Origin: Clostridiales bacterium
GTDB lineage: Bacteria; Bacillota; Clostridia; Oscillospirales; Oscillospiraceae
Length of the DNA: 38,569 bases
Reading direction: 5' to 3'
Assembly (NCBI GenBank): GCA_021203325.1
Contig: JAJQBL010000118.1
Span: forward strand, 1 to 38,569
A program made the translations under genes and the position numbers. Each line of letters starts with the position of its first letter. Within the stretch, counting starts at the first letter, position 1. A model generated the notes under the pieces. The model searched no databases, had not been told where the DNA came from, and saw only the letters and a list, made by a program, of their open reading frames with translations. Positions 7,512-16,134 of this stretch are shown here, piece by piece.

Positions 7512-9179
7512 TCAGGTCAGGTCGGTGAGGCCTAACAGGCTGATGAGCTTGTCGTGAATGTCGGTGTTGTCATAGGAGCCGGCGAAGGTCTCGGCGCCGA
7601 CGCCCTGGGCGAACACTGCCGCAGGCAGGCCGGTGTGGGCGTAGGAGGAGAAGTTGATGCCGGACTTGTTGTTCAGCAGGTGGGTGACGGTGACGGAGAA
7701 GGGGGTGTAGGTGCCGTAGCTGATGTACTCACCCTCGGTCTGGACGGTGTTGCCCTCGGTGTCGGTGGCATAGCCGTCCATGGTCAGCTCATAGGCCTCC
7801 TCCAGCTGCTCCACCTCGTAGTCGGTCAGCACCAGGGTGTCGTTGTCATCCTCGGTGGCGTTCTCCGGCAGAATCAGGCCGAACAGCTCCTCCACGTCCG
7901 CCATGGCGGTGGTGAAGTCGGTGCCGTTTTCAATGTAGCCTTCCACATAGTCGGAGTCGTACTTGGCGAAGGAGATCTGCTGATCCTGGATGTTGTCCAG
8001 ATAGGTGTCATAGTCCGTGCCCGCGAAGCCGATGGACAGGCCGCCGGTCTCATGGTCGCCGGTGACGATGATCAGCGTCTCGTCCGGGTGCTCCTCGGCG
8101 AAGTCAATCGCCACCTGCACCGCGTCCGCCAGGGCCAGCACGTCCTGCACCACGGTGCCCGCGTCGTTGGCGTGGCAGGCCCAGTCAATCTTGCCGCCTT
8201 CGCACATCAGGAAGAAGCCGCTGTCGTTCTCCAGCACCTCGATGCCCTTGGAGACGTAGTCCGCCAGGGACCACTCGTCGTCCTCACGGTCGATTTCGTA
8301 GCTCAGGGAGTCGCTGTCCGCCAGGTTTTCCGTGACGATGATGGTCTTGCCGTCCTCAGCGGTGACCTCCTCGGCCTCAGCCTGGGTGCGCACCACGTTG
8401 TAGCCCGCTTCCGCCGCCAGCTCGTACAGGTCGGTCTGCTCGCCGTCCGCGCCGGTGGTCTGGAGCAGGCCGCCGCCGGCGAAGTAGTCATAGCCGCTGT
8501 CGATCAGCTCCAGGCCGATTTCGTAGTAGTTGTTCCGGCTGGCCTGGTGGGCGTAGAAGGCCGCCGGGGTGGCGTGGTTCAGGTTGACGGAGGAGATGAC
8601 GCCGATCTTGTAGTCCGTCTCATCCCGAAGCTGTTCGGCGACGGTGGTGTAGCTGACGGTCTTGGTCTCGTCCATGTTGATGACGCCGCTGTAGGTCTTG
8701 AAGCCGGAGGCGATGGACGTGGCGGTGGAGGCGGAGTCCGGGCAGAAGGAGCTGGAGTCGTAGGTGGTGGCACTGCCGGCATAGTCAAAGGACATGAAGT
8801 TCAGGGCCACGTTGCCGTCCAGAATGTCGTCGCTGCTGTCGTCCTCCAGGGCGCCCAGATAGGACGAGGCCAGCTGGAACTGGGAGTAGGTCATGCCGTC
8901 GCCGATGAACAGGAAAACGTACTTGGGGGTGACGGTGGTGGTTTCTGCCAGCTCTGCTGCGTCGCCTTCGCTGTCGCCGTCGGTCTCCTGGCCGGTGGTC
9001 TCCTCGTTGGTGGGTTCCTCGGTACTCTCAGGCTCTGAGGCGGACTGGGTGGCGCTTTCGCCGCTGTCGCTGTCCGTGTCGCCGGTGCCGGTGCTGCCGC
9101 AGCCGGTCAGGGGCATGGCCATCAGAGCAGCCGCCGCAATCAGGGCGGTCAGCCTCTTCCATGTGTTGTTTGCTTTCAT
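7512..9179 (-). CDS. Alkaline phosphatase, lipoprotein
   Basis: It releases inorganic phosphate from organic esters outside the membrane. The 555-residue precursor has a lipoprotein signal (LTGC, Cys27), then an acidic Ser/Thr/Glu-rich tether to about residue 82. The PhoA-type metalloenzyme fold follows: metal ligand Asp94 in FIGDGM, nucleophile Ser149 in CPDSASTATS, and a metal site in TGDHETGG. ATG9179 has an AGGAGGA site. Its promoter has TATAAT and Pho-box-like repeats overlapping the -35. It lies downstream of the polyphosphate operon but after its terminator, so it is probably co-regulated rather than co-transcribed. Confidence 0.93.
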   Translation of the reverse strand: MKANNTWKRLTALIAAAALMAMPLTGCGSTGTGDTDSDSGESATQSASEPESTEEPTNEETTGQETDGDSEGDAAELAETTTVTPKYVFLFIGDGMTYSQFQLASSYLGALEDDSSDDILDGNVALNFMSFDYAGSATTYDSSSFCPDSASTATSIASGFKTYSGVINMDETKTVSYTTVAEQLRDETDYKIGVISSVNLNHATPAAFYAHQASRNNYYEIGLELIDSGYDYFAGGGLLQTTGADGEQTDLYELAAEAGYNVVRTQAEAEEVTAEDGKTIIVTENLADSDSLSYEIDREDDEWSLADYVSKGIEVLENDSGFFLMCEGGKIDWACHANDAGTVVQDVLALADAVQVAIDFAEEHPDETLIIVTGDHETGGLSIGFAGTDYDTYLDNIQDQQISFAKYDSDYVEGYIENGTDFTTAMADVEELFGLILPENATEDDNDTLVLTDYEVEQLEEAYELTMDGYATDTEGNTVQTEGEYISYGTYTPFSVTVTHLLNNKSGINFSSYAHTGLPAAVFAQGVGAETFAGSYDNTDIHDKLISLLGLTDLT

Positions 9180-9228
9180 AAATTTCTTGTTCCTCCTAAT
9201 ATTCTTTTCTGGAAAGGATTTATGTAAA

Positions 9229-9258
9229 CCGGAGCGCCGCGTTTTTGCGGTGCTCCGG
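9229..9258 (-). promoter_or_regulatory. Hairpin in the alkaline phosphatase 5' UTR
   Basis: On the minus strand CCGGAGC pairs with GCTCCGG, with an inner CCGC/GCGG stem. The first arm can instead pair with an upstream CCGGAG, giving a mutually exclusive hairpin. The leader lies between the TATAAT box and the ribosome binding site. It could be an attenuator or an mRNA stabiliser. Confidence 0.45.
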
Positions 9259-9298
9259 AGAATTGGCTCCGGCAGCGCCCTGCCGTTTCTTGCTTTTC

Positions 9299-9354
9299 AT
9301 TATAGCGGCGGGGTGTAAAGTGTAAAACCACGGGGCGGTAAAATTTCGGTTATT
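9299..9354 (-). promoter_or_regulatory. Alkaline phosphatase promoter with Pho-box-like repeats
   Basis: On the minus strand TATAAT (9304-9299) has TTTTAC 17 bases upstream (9327-9322). Repeats of TTTACA/TTTACC type lie at 9314-9319, 9321-9327 and 9337-9343, with AATAACC at 9348-9354; the last two are exactly 11 bp apart. Firmicute PhoP binds tandem TT(A/T/C)ACA-like repeats spaced about 11 bp. Similar TTTACC repeats occur before the operon at 16188. The rest of 9180-9502 holds the leader hairpin and the ppk terminator. Confidence 0.6.
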
Positions 9355-9429
9355 TTTCGCAGGAATCCGTCTTTTTCCGGAATAAGTTCTGATTTTATCA
9401 TAAATATCCCATATTATTTACATTTCGCC

Positions 9430-9471
9430 AAAAAAGCCTGTGTCCTTTTCTGAAAGAACACAGGCTTTTTT
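9430..9471 (-). terminator. Terminator of the phosphate/polyphosphate operon
   Basis: A perfect inverted repeat (AAAAAAGCCTGTGT and its complement) lies 32 bases after the ppk stop, with six T on either strand after the stem. It separates the operon from the alkaline phosphatase promoter. Confidence 0.92.
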
Positions 9472-9502
9472 CATAGAAATGTAAAGGAATCGTTGCCCGG
9501 CT

Positions 9503-11626
9503 TTACTGCTCCAGGAACCTCCGGCGCAGCCGGGTCAGCAGCCTGCCGGCGGATTTTCCCGTTCGGGCGCTCTCCCGCTCCGGGGCCTGCATGGCCTCCT
9601 GCTGAAAGACCTCCTGACAGCTCCGGGGGGCTTCGCCGTCCTTTTTCCGATGGTAGACCCCGTCCGGCCCCATGACCCTGGCCTTCACGTTGTCCCGCTG
9701 TAGCTCGTCAATGATGTGGAAGAGCTTGGCCCTGGTCTGCCGGTCCAGCACCGGACAGGCCACCTCCACCCGGCGCTCGGTGTTCCGGGTCATAAAGTCC
9801 GCGGAGGCGATGTAGAGCCTGGCCGAATCCCCCCTGCCGAAGCAGTAGATACGGGTGTGCTCCAGGTAGCGCCCCACGATGGAGAACACCTGGATGTGGT
9901 CGGTCAGCCCCTCTACGCCGGGCAGCAGGCAGCAGATGCCCCGGATGTTCATCACCACCTCTACCCCCGCCTGGGAGGCCTGGGCCAGCTTGTCGATGAG
10001 TTTCCGGTCGGTGAGAGAGTTTAGCTTCAGGAAGATATAGCCATCCTTCCCCTTGGCCATCTCCTCGTCGATGCACGCCATGACCCGCTCCCGCAGGGCG
10101 AAGGGGGACACCAGCAGCCGGTCATACTTCCCGTTCAGGTTGGCGGTGGCCATGTTCTGGAACAGCAGGGCGGCGTCCTCGCCGATTTCCTGGTCGGCGG
10201 TCATCAGGCACAGGTCGGTGTACTGCTCCGCCGTCTTTTCGTTGTAGTTGCCGGTGCCCACCTGGGTGATGTACCGCACCTTGCCATGCTCCCGCCGGGT
10301 GATGAGGCAGACCTTGGAATGAACCTTAATGCCCTCGAAGCCGTAGAGGATGGTGCAGCCCGCCTCCTCCAGCCGCTCCGCCCACTGGATGTTGTTCTGC
10401 TCGTCAAAGCGGGCCCGCAGCTCCATCAGGACGGTGACGTGCTTGCCGTTCTCCGCCGCGGCGCAGAGGTATTCCGCCAGCCTGGCCCGGGCGGCCAGCC
10501 GGTAAATGGTGATTTTGATGGACAGGACGCTGGGGTCGGAGGCCGCCTCCGAGACCATCCGCAGGAAGGGCTCCATGGACTCGAAGGGGTAGAACAGCAG
10601 CACGTCCTGCCGCTCGATCTGGGGGATAATCTTCTCGTTTTTGTTCAGCATGGGGGTGAACTGCGGGGTGTAGGGCGGGTCGCAGAGTGCGGCGGCGCTC
10701 TCCTTGGGCAGCAGGCTCCCCAGCTTGAAGAGATACTCCAGGTGGATGGGAGATTTCACCCGGAACACCTGCTCCCTCGCCAGGGCCAGCCGCTGGCACA
10801 GGATACCCGTCAGCTTGTCCCCCTGGCCGCCCTGAATCTCCAGCCGCACCGGGGCAAGGCGGGTGCGCTTCTTCACCACCTTGCGCATATGCTGGCGGAA
10901 GTCCATGTCCACGTCATATGCCTCGTCCTCCGGGGTGATGTCGGCGTTGCGGGTGACGCAGATGACCGCCCGGTCAGTGATGGTGAACTGGTCAAAGACC
11001 TGCCCGGCGAACTCCAGCAGCACGTCCTCCGTCAGGATGTAGTGGACGCCCCGCTCCTCCAGCCGCAGGAAGGGCGGCAGGGCGTCGGGCACCGGCAGGA
11101 TGCCCAGCAGCTCCTTCCCGTCCCCCTGCAAAATCAGGGCGATGGAAAGCCCCTTGTTGGGCAGGTGGGGGAAGGGGTGATGAATGTCCACGATCTGGGG
11201 GGACAGGATGGGCCGCACCTCGTTTTCAAACCAGGCCGTCACCTGCTTCTTCGCCTTGCCGTCCAGCTCCCCGAACTGGAGACGGCAGATATTGCAGGCC
11301 CGGCACCGGCCCTCCAGCTCGTCAATGACCTTGTCCCGCTGCTTATAGAGGGGGATCACCGCCCTGAAGATGTCCTGAAGCTGCTCCTGGGGGGTTCTCC
11401 CCGTCTTATTGTCGAAGTGGGTCTCCTTGATGAGGGTCATGTCGTAAAGGGCGCCCACCCGCACCATGAAGAATTCGTCCAGATTGCTGGCGAAGATGGC
11501 GGCGAACTTCAGCCGCTCCATCAGGGGAACGCTCTCGTCCCTGGCCTCCTCCAGCACCCGTTCGTTGAACCGCAGCCAGGAAAGCTCCCGGTCCTGGGTG
11601 TATCGTGTATCAATTTCTTTATTCAT
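9503..11626 (-). CDS. ppk1: Polyphosphate kinase 1
   Basis: It reversibly polymerises the gamma-phosphate of ATP into inorganic polyphosphate. The 707 residues are the normal PPK1 length. The N-terminal helical domain (ELSWLRFNERVLEEA) carries ATP-base contacts. The phospholipase-D-like catalytic half has the HxK of GIKVHSKVCL, expected to hold the phosphorylated histidine, and a second HTRIYCFGRG motif. The C-terminal tail is basic. ATG11626 has AGGAGAG before it and overlaps the ppx stop by eight bases. It is the last gene of the operon. Next to Ppx it sets the size of the polyphosphate pool. Confidence 0.96.
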   Translation of the reverse strand: MNKEIDTRYTQDRELSWLRFNERVLEEARDESVPLMERLKFAAIFASNLDEFFMVRVGALYDMTLIKETHFDNKTGRTPQEQLQDIFRAVIPLYKQRDKVIDELEGRCRACNICRLQFGELDGKAKKQVTAWFENEVRPILSPQIVDIHHPFPHLPNKGLSIALILQGDGKELLGILPVPDALPPFLRLEERGVHYILTEDVLLEFAGQVFDQFTITDRAVICVTRNADITPEDEAYDVDMDFRQHMRKVVKKRTRLAPVRLEIQGGQGDKLTGILCQRLALAREQVFRVKSPIHLEYLFKLGSLLPKESAAALCDPPYTPQFTPMLNKNEKIIPQIERQDVLLFYPFESMEPFLRMVSEAASDPSVLSIKITIYRLAARARLAEYLCAAAENGKHVTVLMELRARFDEQNNIQWAERLEEAGCTILYGFEGIKVHSKVCLITRREHGKVRYITQVGTGNYNEKTAEQYTDLCLMTADQEIGEDAALLFQNMATANLNGKYDRLLVSPFALRERVMACIDEEMAKGKDGYIFLKLNSLTDRKLIDKLAQASQAGVEVVMNIRGICCLLPGVEGLTDHIQVFSIVGRYLEHTRIYCFGRGDSARLYIASADFMTRNTERRVEVACPVLDRQTRAKLFHIIDELQRDNVKARVMGPDGVYHRKKDGEAPRSCQEVFQQEAMQAPERESARTGKSAGRLLTRLRRRFLEQ

Positions 11627-12527
11627 GCTCGTTCTCTCCTAACACGCGCGTGTGCAGATAGCCCTCCCGGACGCCGCAGGCGCTGACAGTGATCTCCGTG
11701 CCGCCGCACCGCTGACAGATGGTGTCCAGCACCAGCAGCCCCGGCACCAGGGTGTGTATCCGCTCCGGCGCGACTTTCAGCAGCGCCTGTATCATGTCCC
11801 GGTCCATCCGTTTGCACTGCTTCACCAGCTGCCGCAGCTCCTCGGCGGTCAGCACACGGCAGTCCGGCTGCCGGGTGAAGAAGTGGTTCGCCACCTTGCA
11901 GGCGGCCCGCACGGTGCCGCCCACCCCGCAGATATGGGCCGCAGGCCGCAGTGCCACGCCGGCCTTCCTCAGCTGTTCCTCCACCTCCCCCTGGATGGCC
12001 TTGCACTCCGCCTTGGTGGGGTGCAGCTGGGACACATAGCGGTTGAACAGGTTCAGCGACCCGATGGGCAGGCTGTAGGCCGACAGAATCGACCGGTCCT
12101 CATATTCCAGCAGCTCGGTGGAGCCGCCGCCCAAGTCCAGCATCAGCCCGCTGTCATGGGTGATGCCCAGCAGCGCCCCCCGGAAGGAGAGGGCGGCCTC
12201 CTCCTCACCGGAGAGCACGTCCACCCTCAGTCCGGTCTCCGCCAGAATCGCCGCCACCACATCCTCCGTGTTGGAGATGTTCCGCAGCGACGCCGTGGCG
12301 AACACATACATGGCCTCAATGCCCAGGTTGTCCAGCAGCGCCCGGTAGCTGGTTAAAACGTGACACACCACCTGGACGCCCTCCGCCGACAGCCTGCCCC
12401 CTTCCACATAGCTGGCCAGCCCCGCCATGACCTTCCGGTGCATCAGCAGATGGTTGCCCTCCGCCTCACAGCGGTAGAGGGACAGGCGAATGGTATTTGA
12501 CCCTACATCAACGATTCCGCAAATCAC
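11619..12527 (-). CDS. ppx: Exopolyphosphatase (Ppx/GppA family)
   Basis: It releases orthophosphate from polyphosphate ends, and some relatives hydrolyse pppGpp. The ASKHA fold is clear: phosphate loop GIVDVGSNTIRL at the N-terminus and LDLGGGSTELLEYE near residue 130. At about 302 residues it is the short Ppx form without the C-terminal HD domain. The start is unusual. No ATG fits. GTG12527 begins the family motif and overlaps (GTGA) the stop of a 13-codon ORF that starts at ATG12565 behind a TAGGAG site, implying translational coupling. A TTG at 12551 is the alternative. The gene overlaps ppk by eight bases. Confidence 0.92.
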   Translation of the reverse strand: MICGIVDVGSNTIRLSLYRCEAEGNHLLMHRKVMAGLASYVEGGRLSAEGVQVVCHVLTSYRALLDNLGIEAMYVFATASLRNISNTEDVVAAILAETGLRVDVLSGEEEAALSFRGALLGITHDSGLMLDLGGGSTELLEYEDRSILSAYSLPIGSLNLFNRYVSQLHPTKAECKAIQGEVEEQLRKAGVALRPAAHICGVGGTVRAACKVANHFFTRQPDCRVLTAEELRQLVKQCKRMDRDMIQALLKVAPERIHTLVPGLLVLDTICQRCGGTEITVSACGVREGYLHTRVLGENEHE

Positions 12528-12565
12528 AGGCGATTCCCGCCCCGACTGCAACTGGTTTGATTCAT
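12524..12565 (-). CDS. 13-codon coupling ORF before ppx
   Basis: ATG12565 lies about 10 bases after a TAGGAG site that directly follows the corA stop. It encodes MNQTSCSRGGNRL, and its TGA overlaps the ppx GTG. Its likely role is to deliver ribosomes to the GTG. It may have no function as a peptide. Confidence 0.4.
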   Translation of the reverse strand: MNQTSCSRGGNRL

Positions 12566-12581
12566 GCGTTTTGCGCTCCTA

Positions 12582-13493
12582 TTACAGTATTTTTTTCTTT
12601 TTAAAGACCAGCAGGTAGACCGTCACCGCCACCACGCTGACCAGAATGATCACCGGATACCCGCCTTCCAGCTCCGGCATATTTTCAAAGTTCATGCCGT
12701 ACCACCCGGTGATCAGGGTCAGGGGGAAGAAGATGGTGGAGATGATGGTCAGGAACTTCATGTTGTCGTTCTGCCTGGCATCCACCAGGGCCTGATAGGC
12801 GTCCCGCACCTGCTGGGCGTACTCCAGCAGATAGCTGGTGCGGTCCTTCAGCCGCTCCGCCCGGTCCGCGGCGGTGCCGAAGTATTTCAGCTGCTTCCGG
12901 GCAAAGTACCGGTCCTCATTCTCCTCCAGCTCCCGGGCCATGTCCGCCAGCTGGTCATAGTAGCTCCGCAGGGTCAGGAGCTGCTTCCGGACCGGCTGGA
13001 GGCGGCTCTGGAAGTGGTCGGAGACGCCCTTGGCCGTCTCATCCTCCATCTCCATCAGGACCCGCTCGTAGGATTCCAGAATTTCCGCATCCCGGGAGAT
13101 GAACTCCGCGATGAAGTTGTAGAGGAACCGCTCCCGCGTCTCCCCCTGATGGATCTTTTTGGCCTGGATGCGGTTGATGAGGCGCTCGGCAAAGCCGCTG
13201 TTGTCGATCAGCACCACGAACCGCCGGGTGATGACGCAGGCCATCTGGTACCGGCTGCCCAAAATATCCAGCAGCCTTGGGATGGCAAAGGTGCCGTAGA
13301 GACACTCCTGCTGGCTCTCCACCTTGCAGAAGCAGATGTCGGACAGGGAGATGTCCAGCTCCGCGTGGATGTCCAGCGCCTCCAGCACCCCCCGGCACTC
13401 CTCCTCACTGGTGAGGATGGCGGCGGGGCCTTCCCCCTGGAGGACCTCCTCCATCGTTGTCTCCCGGAGCTGGCTGCCAAGCTGATAAATCAT
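12582..13493 (-). CDS. corA: CorA-family magnesium/divalent cation transporter
   Basis: A pentameric Mg2+ (or Co2+/Ni2+) channel of 303 residues. It has a long cytoplasmic helical domain and two C-terminal membrane helices; the signature YGMNF is at about 265-269, at the end of helix 1. A short loop (ENMPELEGG), the second helix and a Lys-rich cytoplasmic tail follow. ATG13493 overlaps the upstream transporter stop by four bases (ATGA). Placement between a phosphate transporter and Ppx/Ppk suggests a role in supplying the counter-ion of polyphosphate; this is inference. The alternative is general Mg2+ homeostasis. Confidence 0.92.
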   Translation of the reverse strand: MIYQLGSQLRETTMEEVLQGEGPAAILTSEEECRGVLEALDIHAELDISLSDICFCKVESQQECLYGTFAIPRLLDILGSRYQMACVITRRFVVLIDNSGFAERLINRIQAKKIHQGETRERFLYNFIAEFISRDAEILESYERVLMEMEDETAKGVSDHFQSRLQPVRKQLLTLRSYYDQLADMARELEENEDRYFARKQLKYFGTAADRAERLKDRTSYLLEYAQQVRDAYQALVDARQNDNMKFLTIISTIFFPLTLITGWYGMNFENMPELEGGYPVIILVSVVAVTVYLLVFKKKKIL

Positions 13494-15181
13494 TGGCTCT
13501 CCGTCCCGATGAAGTAGGTGAAGCTCATCTGATTGGAGGCCACCTCCGCCAGGTTCACGCAGCTGTTGCCCATGCGGTCAATGCAGTGGAGAATCTCCAT
13601 GAAGGGGACGGACAGCTTCTTCTTGCAGGTGCCCTTGTTCACCCGCTGCATATGCTGCTTCCGCATCTCAATGTCCAGATCCAGCACCGTCTCCTTCTGC
13701 TCCAGGCTCCGCTCCAGCGGCTCCAGAGAACCGCTGGACAGGGCCGTCATGGCGTCGGCGTACATGGTCTCGATATAGGTCAGGCTCTTCTCCAGGTCAT
13801 CCATGGCCTCCGGGGAGTAGCTGTACTTCTTCTCCTTCCGCTCCTGGAGGGAATCCCCCAGCTCTACGGCCAGGCCGCCCATCCGTTCCACGTCGCTGAG
13901 GACGTACAGCAGCTGGGCCGTCTGGGACGCCTGCTGCTCCGTCAGCACGCCGGCGGAGAACAGCTCCGCCAGATACTCGTGAATCTCCACATGGAGGGAA
14001 TCCAGCGCGTCGCCGTAGGTCCGGACCTCCTGCAGCAGGTCGTTGCTGCCGCTGCCCACGGCCTTCTTCACGTCCAGCAGCATGGTTTTCACCATCTCGC
14101 TGCAATGCAGCACCTCCTGGGCCACCAGCCGGAGGGCCGCCGCGGGCTGGGTCAGGATGTTTTTATCCAGGTAGCAGGGCTTGGACAGGTCCGCCAGCCC
14201 CTCTTTGCCGTCGGGGATGAGCCTGGTGACGATCTTCACCATCACCCCCAGCAGGAAGATCCAGATGATCGTCATGGTCAGGTTGAAGATGGTGTGGGCG
14301 TTGGCAATCTGGCGGGAGATGACGTCCACCTCCGCCCCCTTGGGGGAGATGTACTGGATGAAGGCCGCGTAGGGCTTCACGAACCAGATGAACAGCACCG
14401 CACCGGAGATGTTGAAAATGCTGTGGGCCACTGCCGTCCGCTTGGCGTCCCGGGACTGGCCCACGCAGGCCAGCAGGGCGGTGATGGTGGTGCCGATGTT
14501 ATCGCCCAGCAGGATGGGAATAGCGCCCGCCAGGCCCAGGATGCTGGTGACGCCGTCGGCCCCGGCCTGAGAGGCGAAGTTTTGCAGCACGGCGATGGTG
14601 GCGCTGCTGCTCTGGACCACCAGGGTCATCAGGGTGCCCACGGCCACGCCCAGCACCGGGATGTCCGCCACCTGGGCGATCATGTTGGTGAACACCGGGC
14701 TGGAGGCCAGAGGCTTCATGACGTCGCCCATGGTCTCGATGCCCAGGAACAGCAGGCCGAAGGCGAACACCGTCCGTCCGATGTTCTTCACCTTCTCATT
14801 CTTGCTGATGAAGGACACGAAGAAGCCCCCGAACACGAACACATAGATATAGTCCGTGATTTTAAAGGCGATGATCTGTGCGGTGATGGTGGTGCCGATG
14901 TTGGCGCCGAAGATGATGGAGATGGCCTGGGGCAGCGTCATCAGCCCCGCGCTGACGAAGCCGATGGCCATGACGGTGGTGGCGCTGCTGCTCTGCAGCA
15001 CCGCCGTCACCAGCGCGCCGGCCACCACGCCCATGAGCCGGTTCCGGGTCAGCAGGCCCAGAATCTGCTTCATCCGTTCCCCTGCCGCCTTCTGGAGGCA
15101 CTCGCTCATCATGTTCATGCCGTAAATGAAGATGGCCAGCCCTCCAAAGAGGCCAAAGATAATTTCCAACGTGTCGTTCAT
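13490..15181 (-). CDS. Na+/phosphate cotransporter (NptA/PNaS family) with PhoU-like domain
   Basis: A sodium-coupled phosphate symporter in the cytoplasmic membrane. The 563 residues hold two inverted transport repeats with paired signatures: QSSSATT (63-69) with GANIGTTITA (92-101), and QSSSATI (190-196) with GDNIGTTITA (226-235). From about residue 345 a helical PhoU-like domain extends into the cytoplasm, as in the longer bacterial members. ATG15181 has AAAGGGAAG before it and starts one base after the PstS-like stop, so the two are translationally linked. No pstCAB or phoU gene lies near. Confidence 0.93.
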   Translation of the reverse strand: MNDTLEIIFGLFGGLAIFIYGMNMMSECLQKAAGERMKQILGLLTRNRLMGVVAGALVTAVLQSSSATTVMAIGFVSAGLMTLPQAISIIFGANIGTTITAQIIAFKITDYIYVFVFGGFFVSFISKNEKVKNIGRTVFAFGLLFLGIETMGDVMKPLASSPVFTNMIAQVADIPVLGVAVGTLMTLVVQSSSATIAVLQNFASQAGADGVTSILGLAGAIPILLGDNIGTTITALLACVGQSRDAKRTAVAHSIFNISGAVLFIWFVKPYAAFIQYISPKGAEVDVISRQIANAHTIFNLTMTIIWIFLLGVMVKIVTRLIPDGKEGLADLSKPCYLDKNILTQPAAALRLVAQEVLHCSEMVKTMLLDVKKAVGSGSNDLLQEVRTYGDALDSLHVEIHEYLAELFSAGVLTEQQASQTAQLLYVLSDVERMGGLAVELGDSLQERKEKKYSYSPEAMDDLEKSLTYIETMYADAMTALSSGSLEPLERSLEQKETVLDLDIEMRKQHMQRVNKGTCKKKLSVPFMEILHCIDRMGNSCVNLAEVASNQMSFTYFIGTESQ

Positions 15182-15182
15182 C

Positions 15183-16079
15183 TCAGTCTTCCCTTTCTGT
15201 ATTGATGGTATTCCAGTCCGCGATGGTTCCGGTGAAGAGGCCGTATAATTCCTCCAGGGTGACGGCGTCCAGGGGGTTCTCGTCGTTGACGATCACGGCG
15301 ATGCCGTCCCGGGCGATGATTTCGCAGTCCAGCAGCTCCGCCTCGTAGTCCTTCAGCTCACGGGAGGCCATGCCGAAGTCACACCGGCCCTGCATGGCGT
15401 CGTTCAGGCCGGTGGTAGAGTCGGAGGCCGTCACCTCCACTGTGGCGTTGGGGTTCAGGGTCATGTACTCCTCCGCCAGCTCCTCCAGCAGGGGGGCGGC
15501 GGAGGTGGAGCCGTGGACGGTGATGGTGCCGGACTGCTTCCCGGAGAGGAAGGTGGTGCTGTCCGCCACCGTCACATAGCTTTGGGCCACAATGTCCTGC
15601 CCCTTCCCCAGCACATAGGTCAGGAAATCCTGCTCCAGCTCACTGAGGCTGCCGCTCCAGGCCAGGCAGAAGGGCCTGCTCAGGGGATAGCTGCCGCTCT
15701 TCACATTGCCCAGCGTGGCCTCCACGCCGTCCACCGCCAGGGTCTTTGCCCCGTCCAGGGCGTCCAGGGACCCCATGGAGACATAGCCCACCGCCGATGG
15801 GTCGGCCTCCACAGCGGCGATCACCGCCGAACCGTCCGTGACCACCAGGGCTGTGTCCACCGTGGCGTCGGCGCTCTCGCCGTCCGCGCTCTCGTCAAAG
15901 CCCACCAGCTCCGCAAAGGCGCTCCGGGTGCCGGAGCCCTCCTCTCTGGACACCACCTGAACCCCGCCCAGGGCCTCCAGACCGTCCACCGCCGTCAGGC
16001 TGTCCTCCGCCGCGCCGCAGCCGCTCAGCGTCAGCGCCACAGCCAGGAGCAGCAGAAGGATTCGTTTCCTGTTCCGCAT
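15183..16079 (-). CDS. PstS-like phosphate-binding lipoprotein, circularly permuted
   Basis: An extracytoplasmic phosphate-binding protein of 298 residues with a lipobox (LSGC, Cys21). The PstS motifs are all present but in swapped order. The usual C-terminal half comes first (SREEGSGTRSAF, 44-55; GYVSMGSLD, 98-106). The usual N-terminal half comes second (GSTSAAPL, 190-197; ASRELKD, 238-244; DGIAVIVN, 258-265; FTGTIADW, 282-289). Ser/Thr and Arg of GSGTR and of GSTS would still line one pocket. It is the first gene of the operon and sits one base before the Na+/Pi transporter. From memory, other Clostridia have the same order, so it is probably functional and not a rearrangement artefact. 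Confidence 0.88.
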   Translation of the reverse strand: MRNRKRILLLLLAVALTLSGCGAAEDSLTAVDGLEALGGVQVVSREEGSGTRSAFAELVGFDESADGESADATVDTALVVTDGSAVIAAVEADPSAVGYVSMGSLDALDGAKTLAVDGVEATLGNVKSGSYPLSRPFCLAWSGSLSELEQDFLTYVLGKGQDIVAQSYVTVADSTTFLSGKQSGTITVHGSTSAAPLLEELAEEYMTLNPNATVEVTASDSTTGLNDAMQGRCDFGMASRELKDYEAELLDCEIIARDGIAVIVNDENPLDAVTLEELYGLFTGTIADWNTINTERED

Positions 16080-16134
16080 GAAGTATTCTACCTCTCTTTT
16101 TTTAACTGATTGCAGTCGTTTGGTTCACAGCGGA

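Noticed and set aside
13457-15205. Long plus-strand frame opposite the Na+/Pi transporter
   Set aside because: Low-complexity His/Gln/Gly translation; the minus-strand frame has all the family motifs.
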